64,000 nt of DNA from a bacterium (GTDB lineage: Bacteria; Zixibacteria; MSB-5A5; CAIYYT01), in assembly GCA_016708315.1 (NCBI GenBank), contig JADJGC010000023.1:558001-622000 (forward strand), written 5' to 3'. Within the stretch, counting starts at the first letter, position 1; the number at the start of each line of letters is the position of its first letter. The notes below the pieces were generated by a model. The model was not told the DNA's origin. It saw nothing but the letters and a program-made list of their open reading frames with translations, and did no database searches. Position numbers and translations under genes: made by a program. This document shows, piece by piece, positions 26,911-36,624 of this stretch.

Positions 26911-29079
26911 ATGGCGAAGCGAATTCAAGATACGACAGTTACATCTAAGGATCGTCTGCTGGGATCGATTGTCGTGTTTGTCGTTGCATTGGCGGCAAGG
27001 CTGATCTACGTCAATGCAGCCGCCGGCACGCCGACCTTCGGCTTCTTGACCTTTGACCTGCTGCAATTCCATAACCTCGCTGTTTCAATATTTCAGGATT
27101 CACAGCTAGGGCACGAAGCTGTATTTAAGGCTCCGCTCTATTCACTGGTGTTGTCGCAAATCTACTCAATGGTCAGCAATCCAATCTTCCAGTCTTTCGT
27201 GATACAGTGCATTCTCGGCTCGATCTCCGCCATATTGATATACCTGATTTCGGTCCGCTTCTACACGCAACGTATTTCAATCACGGCAGGGTTGATTGCG
27301 GCTCTCTACGGTACGTTAATATTCTTCGATGCTGAGCTGCTTCCCGTTAGTTTCACGGTGTTTCTAATCTTGCTCGCAACATACCTGCTGATGAAGTACG
27401 AAGAAGGCCACCGAGTTTTCCTCGCAGTGGCTGCGGGAATTACGTTGGCACTTTCCGGCGCCGCAACCCCAGAGACTCTAGTACTTGTGCCAGTGGCCGG
27501 ATTCTGGATTTATCGAGACGGTGCAGGCAAAAAGAAATTCCGTCTCAGCCACACGTTAGCAATGTTGATCGCCGCTGTGGTGGTCACGGTACCGTTTGCG
27601 ATTCGCAACAACACGCTCGGCGGTGAAAAAGTCCCTTACCTCACTGATATCGGTGTGAGGATGGCGATCGCCAATCAGGAGGGCGCTACAGGGAGGGACT
27701 TCATACTACCCAACGGAGTTCGAGAACTGGGTCAGAGTTATTCTAATGCGCTCGAAGCCACTCAGAGAACCAAGGTGAGTGAATTTTCCGCATCTGAAAT
27801 GGGCGGAATTTGGCTGGGTCAAGCTGTCGGGTACATATTCAGCCATCCGCTTGACTGGCTCGGATTGGAACTGCGCAAGCTTGCCTGCTTGATTAGTGGC
27901 TACGAAATTTCGACAGATCGACCGATCTACTACTTTGCCAGTCAAAATATGCCTCTTCAAGTTTTGTTGTTTGACAAGTTCTTGTCGATTCCTTTCGGAC
28001 TGATACTGCCTTTCGCATTCCTCGCTTTCTTGGCGGTTAGACATAACAATCGAAAACAGCTTCTGTTGGTATGGTCGGCGACAGGATTGGTGTTAGTATC
28101 GCTATTGCTAGCCCCATTCGCATTCCAACGGATATTGTTCGTGCCGTTCATTATCATCTGGTCAGCGGCAGGATTCTGGGGATTGGTGGGCTTATACCAG
28201 AAGCAGGAATTCCGTCGTTTCTATACCTGGCTATCGATCTTGGTTGCCGCGGTGGTTATCGTCAACGGCGTCGCAAAGATCCCCGGATTGATACCAACTG
28301 TTGATTCTGAGTTTGAAGGAAGGATGTTTGCCGCGAATGCCCATCTGACAGCCAACCGGTTGGAAGAAGCCAAAACAAATTATGATGCTGCATTGCGCAT
28401 AGATCCAAGATCGCCGCGACCGTACAGCAGTCTTGCCTCGATTTTCGCTCAGCAGGGCAATGATTCGTTGGCAATTGTCTACTACAATCGCGCCGTCGCC
28501 GTTGATCCAAGCGATGACCGGCCGCTAAAGAATATTGTCAACCTAATGAAGCGAAAACAGAAACTTGCAGAGTTGAATAATGTACTCGTTCGAGTGATAA
28601 AAGAATTCCCAAAAGCCAATTGGGCTTATAATGAATATGCGTCACTTCATGTCAGACTGAGCGAATTTACTCAAGCGGCAGATATCTATGAAAAGTCCTT
28701 CGCTGCCGACTCGACCAATATTGAAGCCATATTCCTTAAGGCTGAGGTCTATTTGATGGCTGATATGCGCCAAGAAGCTGAAGAAGAATTTCAGAGATAT
28801 TTGCAGTACGCGCCAAACTCGGTAGCGGCGCGTGCCAATCTCGGCCAGGTATACGCCCGTCAGCGGCGCATTGAAGAAGCTCTCCGCGAGTTTGGTTTTG
28901 TTCGGGAACAAGAGCCGGGAAATCCGGCAACCTATTTCAATCTTGCTTCAGTTTACTATCAAACGAACGACTTGATGCGTGCAGCGAGTTATCTCGACAC
29001 GGCGGACGCAATTGATCACAATTTCCCGGGACTCGAAGAAATGCGCCAGATGATTGACTCGGCACGAGTCAATCGTTAG
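26911..29079 (+). CDS. Membrane glycosyltransferase-like protein (PMT/GT39 superfamily) fused to TPR repeats
   Basis: The 722 residues divide into a polytopic membrane part (about 1-450, roughly ten hydrophobic segments, with a luminal loop after the first helix) and a soluble C-terminal tail of TPR repeats (about 465-720). TPR examples are AANAHLTANRLEEAKTNYDA and ANLGQVYARQRRIEEALREF. The membrane part resembles dolichyl-phosphate-mannose-type or ArnT-like glycosyltransferases (GT-C fold), though the usual acidic catalytic motif in the first loop is not clear, so the family is uncertain. The tail is probably periplasmic and may bind protein partners. The ATG at 26911 is used. Confidence 0.65.
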   Translation: MAKRIQDTTVTSKDRLLGSIVVFVVALAARLIYVNAAAGTPTFGFLTFDLLQFHNLAVSIFQDSQLGHEAVFKAPLYSLVLSQIYSMVSNPIFQSFVIQCILGSISAILIYLISVRFYTQRISITAGLIAALYGTLIFFDAELLPVSFTVFLILLATYLLMKYEEGHRVFLAVAAGITLALSGAATPETLVLVPVAGFWIYRDGAGKKKFRLSHTLAMLIAAVVVTVPFAIRNNTLGGEKVPYLTDIGVRMAIANQEGATGRDFILPNGVRELGQSYSNALEATQRTKVSEFSASEMGGIWLGQAVGYIFSHPLDWLGLELRKLACLISGYEISTDRPIYYFASQNMPLQVLLFDKFLSIPFGLILPFAFLAFLAVRHNNRKQLLLVWSATGLVLVSLLLAPFAFQRILFVPFIIIWSAAGFWGLVGLYQKQEFRRFYTWLSILVAAVVIVNGVAKIPGLIPTVDSEFEGRMFAANAHLTANRLEEAKTNYDAALRIDPRSPRPYSSLASIFAQQGNDSLAIVYYNRAVAVDPSDDRPLKNIVNLMKRKQKLAELNNVLVRVIKEFPKANWAYNEYASLHVRLSEFTQAADIYEKSFAADSTNIEAIFLKAEVYLMADMRQEAEEEFQRYLQYAPNSVAARANLGQVYARQRRIEEALREFGFVREQEPGNPATYFNLASVYYQTNDLMRAASYLDTADAIDHNFPGLEEMRQMIDSARVNR

Positions 29080-29096
29080 TCGGCCTTCGATTGTAG

Positions 29097-30203
29097 TTAG
29101 TCAGCCTTCCAGCCAATTCCCCACGAATCGACGCCAACCTCGGTTGAGTCGAGAACTTTCAACGTAGCGACATCAATCTCATACATGTAACCGTGATTCG
29201 GCGGTTGACCTGACGCCGCAACGTAAATCCGTTTGTCATCATCGGACATGGCAATGCCAAAGGGATGGCCGACACCGATGGGAATTTCGGCGACTACCTG
29301 GCGTTGGAAAAGGTCAACAATCACAACGGTGTTACCCCAACGAGTGGTGAGAAAAAGATAGTTGCCATTGTGCGAATGGTGTATCATCGCCGGACCAGAG
29401 GTGGATATTCCTGCTGTCACCGGAATCTCGATCGAGTCAATGATCTGTCGCGAGTAGATATCGAGAATGCGAACTTGGTTGGCATAGAGACATGAGATGT
29501 ATGCTTTTTGCAAATGATGGTCGACAGCTACGCAATATGGTCCATAGCGTGGATTAGAAGGATCGGATTGCTGAGCGGGGTCTATCGGCACGAACGTGAC
29601 GGAGTCCTCGTCGGTATAGACCAGAGTGATGTCATCAGAGCGGAGATTGCAGGCAACGATCACCTTGCCGTCAGTAGTGCTCAAAAGCTCGTGGGTCTGA
29701 GCGCCGGACTGGATTTTCTTCTCAACTGCCATTGTCGCAAGGTTGACTTTGTAGATGTGCCCGCGTTCAGAGCCGGCAGTGTAATCGCACATGTAGCCGT
29801 ATTGGCTGTTACCGGTGATGCACATGCCGGCCGGAATCACGCTGCGCTGATTCGGATAGACTGCCTGCGCAGCGGCAGTTAAGTCAAACTCCGAAATGAA
29901 CTCGTCGGTCGCGGCACTGAATTTGGCAATCTTGCCGGAAAGGTCGACGGTCATTACGAAGTAATACTGTCCATCCGGTGTAAAGGAAATGTAGTGCGGC
30001 TTGGCGATATGAGTATCGATTGTCTTGACCTTGGTCATTGTCTCAGTGTCGTAGACATAAATGGTCGCGTCGGCCTGATTGAGCACGTAGAGTTTGCCAT
30101 CCGGACCGAGGACTGGATTTTCCGTATCATTTCCTTTGTCGCTGCATCCGGTCATCAGCATCAAGACCGTTATCAGTACTGCAAACCAAGCTGTATAACG
30201 CAT
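29097..30203 (-). CDS. YncE-like beta-propeller lipoprotein
   Basis: About 368 residues with a lipoprotein signal (hydrophobic core then MLMTGCSD). The mature part is a repeated beta-propeller with the pattern of YncE/SMP-30-like surface proteins: LYVLNQADATIYVYDTET near the start, then about seven units each ending in a V.D-type strand (for example NTVVIVDLFQRQVVAEIPIG). I use the ATG at 30203, preceded by GGAG about 10 bases upstream. No catalytic residues are evident; the family is mostly of unknown function. It converges with the glycosyltransferase-TPR gene (17 bases between stops). Confidence 0.8.
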   Translation of the reverse strand: MRYTAWFAVLITVLMLMTGCSDKGNDTENPVLGPDGKLYVLNQADATIYVYDTETMTKVKTIDTHIAKPHYISFTPDGQYYFVMTVDLSGKIAKFSAATDEFISEFDLTAAAQAVYPNQRSVIPAGMCITGNSQYGYMCDYTAGSERGHIYKVNLATMAVEKKIQSGAQTHELLSTTDGKVIVACNLRSDDITLVYTDEDSVTFVPIDPAQQSDPSNPRYGPYCVAVDHHLQKAYISCLYANQVRILDIYSRQIIDSIEIPVTAGISTSGPAMIHHSHNGNYLFLTTRWGNTVVIVDLFQRQVVAEIPIGVGHPFGIAMSDDDKRIYVAASGQPPNHGYMYEIDVATLKVLDSTEVGVDSWGIGWKAD

Positions 30204-30264
30204 CAATTCTCAACTCCAATATGATGATTGTTCTACCGAGATATACGAAGACAACCGGTTCTTG

Positions 30265-32298
30265 TTAAGTACCAGTGCATGACGCACATGGAGCCGGACC
30301 GCCTCCAAAAATGTAGCTGATCAGGAACACGGCATCGGAGATGCTCAATCCACCAGTGCAGTTGGCATCACCGCTAAGAAGCGGGTCAGGAGGAGTACCG
30401 CCGCCGAAAATGTAGCCGATTATCCGTACCACATCGGAGATACTGATCGACTCAGAATTGTCCGCGTCGCCGATCAGGAATTGGTCGCCGCCATCTCTTC
30501 GAAAGAAATTGACGCCGCCGTCTTCCTCGCCAACAAGAAGATCGAGGTCGCCGTCTGAGTCGATATCTCCGAAGGTCATTGCCGCGCGCCAGCCAACGTC
30601 GCTGCCGGCGATGATGTCGGGTTGAGCAATCAGAGTTAACGAATCGGGAAAGACACCGCCAGGCGCCGTATTACGGAACCACGTCAGACCCATCAGCCGA
30701 CCACCAACTATCAGGTCAATCTTGCCATCGCCATCCCAATCAGCGGCGCATGGCAGCGTGAAGTCGCGCGCTGTTTTCTTGATGACGAATTTGGTGATTA
30801 GCGTAAGTGCCGGGCTACCGGAGGTGCCGGTGTTTTCATATAGATGGATGTTCGCGAGACCATTAAAGTCCCACTCACCAACGATTAGATCTTTCAAGCC
30901 ATCGTTGTCGAGATCGACCGGCACAGGTACGGCCAATTGGTCGGTCTTGATCCCGGCAAGCTGATTGGTGATGTTTACGAAGTTTGGCGTGCACTCATCG
31001 CCGTTGTTGCCCCAGTATTGAATGAATCCGTTTTCATTTCCTATGAGAATGTCCAAATCGCCGTCGTTGTCCCAATCGACGAAGGCGGGCATAGCCGAAA
31101 AACCAACGTCGATTCCGGCGAGGCTGGATGTGATACGAACAAACTTCGGTGCTGTGCGGCTACCAACATTCTGGAAATAGGCAATAGTGCCGTCACCGCC
31201 GCCGACTAACAGGTCGAGGTCGCCATCGCCATCAAGATCAGCCATGTCCGGAAATGCGCTGCGGCCGACATCAATATTATCGATGAGATTTTGTTGTTCG
31301 AGTACGAAATTGGCGCTCGCCGCTGTGCCGGTGTTGCGCAGAAATTTTAGGTTGTCGATGAATTCGCCATTGGCAGGCGAGAGAATCATGTCGAGATCGC
31401 CATCGTTGTCGACATCGGCAAGCGGAGCGTGATTGAATCCGAGAGTCGAGTATGCCGGCGAAAGGAAAGTATCCGTTTGATAAACGAAATCGGATAGTGA
31501 TGCTGTGCCGGCATTTTCAAAGAGATAGAGATTGGTGTTGAAAAGATCGCCCCACATTATGTCTTGATCGGAATCATCATCAATGTCGACGAAATTGATA
31601 GCGCTGAAACCATGCTGGGGATCGGACGGCCTGTTGAAACCTCCGCCGCCACCCGGAAAGGCAAGAATGCTGTCGTAGAAAGTCGATTCCAGTGTAAAGG
31701 TCGGCGTCGTTGCGGAGCCGGTGTTTCGGTAGAACACCAATTGTCCCCCTGGATCACCTATGAAGAAATCGAAATCGCCATCGCTATCAATGTCGGTCAA
31801 AGCGGGAGTGTTGTTGACGCCGGTGACGATGCCTTCAAATGATGAATTCACCAGAACGAAGTTAATGACATTGCCGACACTTTGATTGCGATAAAACATC
31901 ACGCCGTTGCTGTTGTTGTCGCAAAGAAGATCGAAATCGCCATCGTCGTCGAGATCGACAAAACGATGCCAGGTACCGATGCTGATCTGCGCAAATCGAT
32001 CTGCAATCGGCGACCAAATAGGTGTTGTCAACGTGCCGATATTCCCAAGATAATTGAGCTTACCGTTAGTTTCGCCAATGAACAGGTCAAACAGTGAGTC
32101 GCCATCGAAATCGACAAGAGAAGGTTTGGGGTTGTTGATACCGCCCCAAAAGGGATAATCAAGCGTATCTGCGCCGATAACGATAGGAAAGGGGTTAGTC
32201 TCACGGGTGAATTGGGCGCTGAGACTGCCGGACGATATGAGCCAGGTGAATATCGCAAGTAGCGTGATGTGCTGGAAGCGATTGATAAATTTCCTCAT
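30265..32298 (-). CDS. Secreted FG-GAP/VCBS repeat protein with C-terminal dockerin-like domain
   Basis: The start is placed at the ATG at 32298, directly before a signal peptide (RKFINRFQHITLLAIFTWLIS...LSAQ). Ten repeats carry the calcium-binding D-x-D-x-D-G-D-x-D pattern of FG-GAP/VCBS propellers (for example VDLDDDGDFDLL, ADLDGDGDLDLL, GDIDSDGDLDLL). The C-terminus has two dockerin-like repeats, each with GDA, S-ISD and YIFGGG. The same tail occurs on the M14 peptidase at 61070-63700. It is likely an extracellular calcium-binding scaffold or adhesion protein; no enzyme domain is seen. No clear ribosome site is visible. Confidence 0.85.
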   Translation of the reverse strand: MRKFINRFQHITLLAIFTWLISSGSLSAQFTRETNPFPIVIGADTLDYPFWGGINNPKPSLVDFDGDSLFDLFIGETNGKLNYLGNIGTLTTPIWSPIADRFAQISIGTWHRFVDLDDDGDFDLLCDNNSNGVMFYRNQSVGNVINFVLVNSSFEGIVTGVNNTPALTDIDSDGDFDFFIGDPGGQLVFYRNTGSATTPTFTLESTFYDSILAFPGGGGGFNRPSDPQHGFSAINFVDIDDDSDQDIMWGDLFNTNLYLFENAGTASLSDFVYQTDTFLSPAYSTLGFNHAPLADVDNDGDLDMILSPANGEFIDNLKFLRNTGTAASANFVLEQQNLIDNIDVGRSAFPDMADLDGDGDLDLLVGGGDGTIAYFQNVGSRTAPKFVRITSSLAGIDVGFSAMPAFVDWDNDGDLDILIGNENGFIQYWGNNGDECTPNFVNITNQLAGIKTDQLAVPVPVDLDNDGLKDLIVGEWDFNGLANIHLYENTGTSGSPALTLITKFVIKKTARDFTLPCAADWDGDGKIDLIVGGRLMGLTWFRNTAPGGVFPDSLTLIAQPDIIAGSDVGWRAAMTFGDIDSDGDLDLLVGEEDGGVNFFRRDGGDQFLIGDADNSESISISDVVRIIGYIFGGGTPPDPLLSGDANCTGGLSISDAVFLISYIFGGGPAPCASCTGT

Positions 32299-32383
32299 TT
32301 GATACATAGTTCGGCACAGAACGCCCGTTAGGCAAGTATCCTGTACCAACATAGTCTATTTTGGTAATTTGTCAATCGGCAGA

Positions 32384-32401
32384 ACCGCCGGAACCGGCGG
32401 T
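32384..32401 (-). other. GC-rich perfect hairpin after the dienelactone hydrolase gene
   Basis: ACCGCCGG and CCGGCGGT are perfect complements separated by AA. It lies 16 bases downstream (minus strand) of the hydrolase stop at 32417. There is no T tract, so it is a weak intrinsic terminator; it may be a transcript-stabilising hairpin. Confidence 0.35.
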
Positions 32402-32416
32402 CCACCGCAATTGGAC

Positions 32417-33193
32417 TTAGAATATCTCGGCGAAGAAATCCTTCATGGCCTGCCAGGAACGCTTGTCGGCTTTTTCATTGTAGGCAGCGCCTTTGGAATT
32501 GTCGTTGCCGGCTTCATTTTGCGTGAAGGCATGGACGGCGCCGCTGTAAGCGATGAACTGGTAATCGGCGCCTGCTGCTCTCATTTCGTTCAAAAATCCT
32601 TCTACATCCTTCATCGGTACAAATGGATCATCTGCTCCGTGGCATACCAGAATCTTGGCAGGGACTTTGCCGGCTGCTGCGGGCATGGTAGTTGTTAGAC
32701 TTCCGTGAAAGGAAACGACTCCAGCGATATTGGCTCCACTGCGTGCCAGTTCGAGAGCCGCCCCACCACCGAAGCAGTAACCAATCGCAGCTACTCGCTT
32801 CGGGTCAACGTTTTTGTTCTTGAGAAGCGTCTGAAGCCCGGCATTGATGCGTTCGCGGAACAGCGGCAGATCCTGGCGATACTTGCCGGCCTCTGCACCG
32901 GCAGAACCGGCATCTTTGGGACGTACGCCCTTGCCGTAGATATCGATCGCGAAGGCAACGTATCCGAGCTCGGCAAGCATCTTGGCCCGCATTTTTTCAT
33001 TGTCGGTAAGCCCCAGCCATTGATGAATAATGATGATGCCGGGCCGCGGACCGGAAATGGCGTCGTCATATACGAGATATCCTTCCAAAACAGTGTCGCC
33101 CTGCTTGTACTCGACTACTTCGTTCTTGATCGCCGCAAAACACGGGACTGCCAGAATAGCGGCCAAACCAATGGCCAGAATCATAGTTTTCAT
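32417..33193 (-). CDS. Exported dienelactone hydrolase family protein (alpha/beta hydrolase)
   Basis: I start at the ATG at 33193, which follows GGAGG and begins a signal peptide (KTMILAIGLAAILAVPCFA), giving about 258 residues. The catalytic triad of the family is visible: Cys in GYCFGGG (nucleophile elbow), Asp in HGADDPFVP, and His in SGAVHAFT. The early IIIIHQWLGL segment forms the oxyanion region. Substrates of exported homologues are not established; ester or lactone hydrolysis is inferred from the family. Confidence 0.9.
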   Translation of the reverse strand: MKTMILAIGLAAILAVPCFAAIKNEVVEYKQGDTVLEGYLVYDDAISGPRPGIIIIHQWLGLTDNEKMRAKMLAELGYVAFAIDIYGKGVRPKDAGSAGAEAGKYRQDLPLFRERINAGLQTLLKNKNVDPKRVAAIGYCFGGGAALELARSGANIAGVVSFHGSLTTTMPAAAGKVPAKILVCHGADDPFVPMKDVEGFLNEMRAAGADYQFIAYSGAVHAFTQNEAGNDNSKGAAYNEKADKRSWQAMKDFFAEIF

Positions 33194-33297
33194 CATTCCT
33201 CCAAAAAAACGCTCTTCCATGAAACCAATGTGTCGTAATTTCGTCATAGCTTGTACGATAAGTATTGAAGAGTTGTAGCACTTTCAAGGAGCAGCAA

Positions 33298-33789
33298 ATG
33301 CGATTCGCGAGTTTTTGTCTGATCGTCATTCTTACTGTTTTTTCTTCGGCCCATTCGGAGGATAAGGCAGCAACAGCCAAAGCGTCTCTCGATGCCATGA
33401 AGCGCCTTTCTTGGCTCATCGGAAGCTGGAAAGCTTCTATAGGTGGAAATGCGGCGTATGAATCATGGCAAATCGATTCAGAAAACCGATTCAAGGGCAT
33501 GGGATTTAGCATCAATGGCAAGGACACCGCAATCTCCGAGAAACTGCTGATTGCCGCAACGGACTCAGGACTCTTCTACATATCTGATGTCTCACACAAT
33601 CCGGCGCCGGTATACTTTAAAATGACGCGTCAGGATTCCGTTACGACAGTCTGGGAGAACCCGAAACACGATTTTCCAACGCGCATTATCTATCGCCATC
33701 CCACTGCCGATTCGTTGCATGCCCGCATTGAAGGACTGCGCAAAGGCAAGGAATCGGGCATTGATTTCGTTTTTCAACGCGTAAAGTAG
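33298..33789 (+). CDS. Exported DUF6265-type protein
   Basis: The start at 33298 has AAGGAG upstream and begins a signal peptide (RFASFCLIVILTVFSSAHS), giving 163 residues. The mature part shows the family pattern: L-x-W-L-I-G-S-W near the start, Y-E-S-W-Q-I-D-S, a run of beta strands, and F-x-N/K-H-D-F-P-T-R-I-I-Y. This suggests a small lipocalin-like barrel. The function is unknown. It is divergent from the dienelactone hydrolase gene. Confidence 0.72.
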   Translation: MRFASFCLIVILTVFSSAHSEDKAATAKASLDAMKRLSWLIGSWKASIGGNAAYESWQIDSENRFKGMGFSINGKDTAISEKLLIAATDSGLFYISDVSHNPAPVYFKMTRQDSVTTVWENPKHDFPTRIIYRHPTADSLHARIEGLRKGKESGIDFVFQRVK

Positions 33790-33885
33790 TTTAGACAACT
33801 GCCAGCCTTCTGATTATATTGTATTCGTCCTGTGCCAAGACCAGGGCGTATCAATGTTCGAAGTAACTAATACTGGAAGGCAACA

Positions 33886-34482
33886 TTGGCAGCACCAAAA
33901 CGAAAAAGTAAGAAGTCGTCCCCGGCAACAACTCGCAACCAGCGCTCGGGGCTGAAACGACTGATAATCATCGGAATAATAGCCATCGTGGGTATCGCGG
34001 CAGCGATTTTTCTAACACGCGATAGCAAAAACTCGAGCACAACGCAGAATTCTGATGCCGGCGAAGGCAGCTACCAATCGCTGATGCGGCTGGAGTTTCT
34101 CAAGGAAGGATTGCTATCCTTCTATTCGGCAAATGGCACGTATATTACGACCATCGATATTGAACTTGCCGAGGCCTTCGAAGAGCGCCGTTTGGGGCTG
34201 ATGTTTCGTACGTCGATGGAAGATAATCAGGGCATGTTCTTCATTTGGCCGACTGACGTACAGCAGTCGTTTTGGATGAAGAACACAATTCTGCCGCTGG
34301 ACATGATCTTCATAAATTCCAGCAATGAGATTGTCACAATTCATAAGAATACGACACCGTACGCGGAGACACAGTATCCTTCCTCCCGCCCGGCTCAGTT
34401 TGTGCTCGAAGTGAACGCAGGATACTGCGATCGAGTTGGAATCAAGGAAGGCGACAAGATCGGCTGGATGCGCACCAATTGA
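33886..34482 (+). CDS. Membrane-anchored DUF192 protein
   Basis: The start is a TTG at 33886 with GGAAGG 6 bases upstream; no in-frame ATG precedes the conserved part. The 198 residues have a basic N-terminus, one membrane helix (about 26-43, IIIIGIIAIVGIAAAIFL), and then the DUF192 domain (about 80-195). The domain shows ERRLGLMFRTSMEDNQGMFF, SFWMKNTILPLDMIF and LEVNAGYCDR. The domain should lie outside the cytoplasmic membrane. The family's function is not settled. A 7-bp inverted repeat (34514-34538) lies just after the stop. Confidence 0.85.
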   Translation: MAAPKRKSKKSSPATTRNQRSGLKRLIIIGIIAIVGIAAAIFLTRDSKNSSTTQNSDAGEGSYQSLMRLEFLKEGLLSFYSANGTYITTIDIELAEAFEERRLGLMFRTSMEDNQGMFFIWPTDVQQSFWMKNTILPLDMIFINSSNEIVTIHKNTTPYAETQYPSSRPAQFVLEVNAGYCDRVGIKEGDKIGWMRTN

Positions 34483-34902
34483 GTTGAGGTGACAAAGACC
34501 CAAGGGAGATATCAGTCGGCGATTTTGCCAAGCCGACTCGCACTCTCCCGCCCCGAGTCCAAACAGGCCCGAGCGGCCTAGGGACGAGCACCTGATCTCC
34601 CCAGCGACAGAAAGCACTCACTGACAAAGAAGGCTTCAACGGGGGGGGAAGCACGCAAAAGTCAAAGTCCGGGACTTCTTGAAAACATTGAAGAGAGACA
34701 AGCAGGCGTTTGCCATGTTTGAGAAATTCATGAGCCAACTCAGCACGGGAAGCCACTGGAAATACATGAAGCGCAAGTAGCTACATTCGAATCAGTCACT
34801 ACAAGAACACCATTGCTCTAATTCTCACGTACATGAATACCGGCGGGGGTTCCAGTAGTCCTGCGAATTGAGCAGAACTACTGAAAATCGAAATTAATTC
34901 GA
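34483..34902. other. 420-bp intergenic region with inverted repeats and a possible gene remnant
   Basis: No convincing gene is present. Seen: an inverted repeat AGTCGGC/GCCGACT (34514-34538); a GC-rich stretch (about 34540-34610) unlike its neighbours; a G8 run at 34641-34648; and a plus-strand open stretch ending at the TAG at 34778-34780 whose last 45 codons (KVKVRDFLKTLKRDKQAF...) look protein-like but have no credible start. That stretch may be the 3' remnant of a decayed gene. Near the end, an 11-bp imperfect hairpin (34853-34883, CAGTAGTCCTG/CAGAACTACTG, one mismatch) follows the malic enzyme stop on the minus strand and may serve as its terminator, though a T tract is lacking. Confidence 0.35.
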
Positions 34903-36624
34903 TTAGCGACCTGAGTAGCGATATGGGTAGTATCTCGGAACCCACATGGCACTTTGAATCAAGCCTGCTAGGTGTTCGTCAGAGACATTCATGCCTATTC
35001 CTTCATCCCGCGCTTGTTTAGCGACCGCCAATGCGACGGTGAACGAGACACTGCGGATGTCAGTCAACGGCGGCAAGAGGGCACCCTTCGCCCTGTTTTC
35101 AGAGCTTACCATTTCAGAAATCGCGCATGTCGCGGCATAGAACATCGTGTGAGTGACATGTTGTGCCTGACTGACAATGGCGCCGAGTCCCATTCCGGGG
35201 AAGACATAGAGATTGTTACATTGGGAAATTATGACCTCGCGACCATCCGGGATAATGAACGGCTTGAACGGACTGCCGGTCGCCATCAACGCTTTCCCAT
35301 TGGTCGCAGCCATGACTTCTTCGGGAAGGACTTCGCAACAAGAAGTCGGATTTGAGAGAGCAAGTACAATCGGGCGCTCGCAGTTGTTTGCCAACGCGCT
35401 GAGAATATCGCCGGTGAATGCACCTCTCTGACCCGAAAGACCGATGAGAGTTGTTATTCGAGCGTGCTTGACGACTTCGGCGAGGTTGGGATTGCGGTCT
35501 TTTGAAACCGGCCAGTTTGCAATGGCATCGCTCGGTTGGAGGAAATTTGACTGATACTCATCAGCCTTGTCGCCTTCCATGAGTAGTCCATTGATATCGA
35601 CCGCGTAAATGTTGCGGCGGGCTTCAGCCTGTGACATTCCACCTTCAGCAACCAAAAGTGAGACCAGCGCGTTTGCAACACCGCTCCCGGCTTGACCGAA
35701 ACCGAGGATTCCGATCCGCTCGTCCTTGAGTGCACGACCAGTGGTCTTAAACGCAGTTCGAAGTGCGGCAGCGGCTGTAGCGCCGGTGCCCTGAATATCA
35801 TCATTGAAGCTCAGAATCCGTTTCTGGTAACGATCGAGAAGAGTTGCAGCATGTTGTTTGCCGAAGTCTTCCCACTGCAAGAGTGCTCGCGGGAATACAC
35901 GCTTCACGCCTTGCACGAATCGTTCAATAACTTCGTAATAGGCATCTCCTGTGAGCCGAGGCTGACGCAAGCCGATATAAAGCGGATCAGCAAGGAGTCG
36001 CTCATTATTGGTGCCGACATCAATCATAACCGGCAGAGTCGATGCCGGATGAATTCCGGCAGCGGCAACGTAGAGCGAGATTTTGCCGACTGGAATGCCC
36101 ATGCCATCGGCGCCAAGATCCCCGAGTCCCAAAATTCTCTCACCGTCGGTTGCTACGATGAGCGATACGTTCGGCAGTCCGACGTTTTCGAGAATCTGTT
36201 CAATGGAATCAACGTTGCGCGGCGAGACGAAGATTCCGCGCCAGCGTCTTACGATGTGTGACAGAGTCAGACAAGCTTGACCGACAGTTGGTGTATAGAC
36301 GATTGGCAGCATCTCTTCGAGGTGCTTCAACAGCGTTGAATAGAACACTGTCTCGTTGCGGTCGAGAAGCGCCAGCAGTGATACATAGCGACCTAAATCC
36401 GTTGCTTTGGTTTTGAATATATCATAGTTGCGAGTTAGCTGTTCGTCGAGCGTACCAACCCGATCGGGAAACAATCCGACCAGATCAAATTCGGCCCGTT
36501 CGACATTGGAAAAGGCGTTGCCTTTATTCAAAAGTGGGTCAGAGACCAGCGCGTTTCCCTTATGCGGAACAGCGTAGTAAATCTCGTTGGTGAGTGGGTC
36601 AACCTTAAGTTCGAAGCGTTTCAT
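34903..36624 (-). CDS. NAD(P)-dependent malic enzyme (malate dehydrogenase, oxaloacetate-decarboxylating)
   Basis: The 573-residue protein has the length of the large bacterial/eukaryotic-type malic enzymes (MaeA-like). Signatures are clear: LPIVYTPTVGQACL, the catalytic Tyr/Lys region, VIVATDGERILGLGDLG...GMGIPVGK, the metal-binding FNDDIQGTGA, and a second Rossmann motif (GFGQAGSGVA). It converts malate to pyruvate and CO2, producing NADH or NADPH in the cytoplasm; cofactor preference cannot be read safely. It is divergent from luxS with 211 bases between, which should hold both promoters. Confidence 0.95.
   Translation of the reverse strand: MKRFELKVDPLTNEIYYAVPHKGNALVSDPLLNKGNAFSNVERAEFDLVGLFPDRVGTLDEQLTRNYDIFKTKATDLGRYVSLLALLDRNETVFYSTLLKHLEEMLPIVYTPTVGQACLTLSHIVRRWRGIFVSPRNVDSIEQILENVGLPNVSLIVATDGERILGLGDLGADGMGIPVGKISLYVAAAGIHPASTLPVMIDVGTNNERLLADPLYIGLRQPRLTGDAYYEVIERFVQGVKRVFPRALLQWEDFGKQHAATLLDRYQKRILSFNDDIQGTGATAAAALRTAFKTTGRALKDERIGILGFGQAGSGVANALVSLLVAEGGMSQAEARRNIYAVDINGLLMEGDKADEYQSNFLQPSDAIANWPVSKDRNPNLAEVVKHARITTLIGLSGQRGAFTGDILSALANNCERPIVLALSNPTSCCEVLPEEVMAATNGKALMATGSPFKPFIIPDGREVIISQCNNLYVFPGMGLGAIVSQAQHVTHTMFYAATCAISEMVSSENRAKGALLPPLTDIRSVSFTVALAVAKQARDEGIGMNVSDEHLAGLIQSAMWVPRYYPYRYSGR

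Noticed and set aside
34442..34756. Minus-strand open frame of 104 codons over the DUF192-malic enzyme gap
   Set aside because: Its translation is Pro/Arg/Trp-rich low-quality sequence overlapping GC-rich inverted repeats and the end of the DUF192 gene; no start signal supports it.
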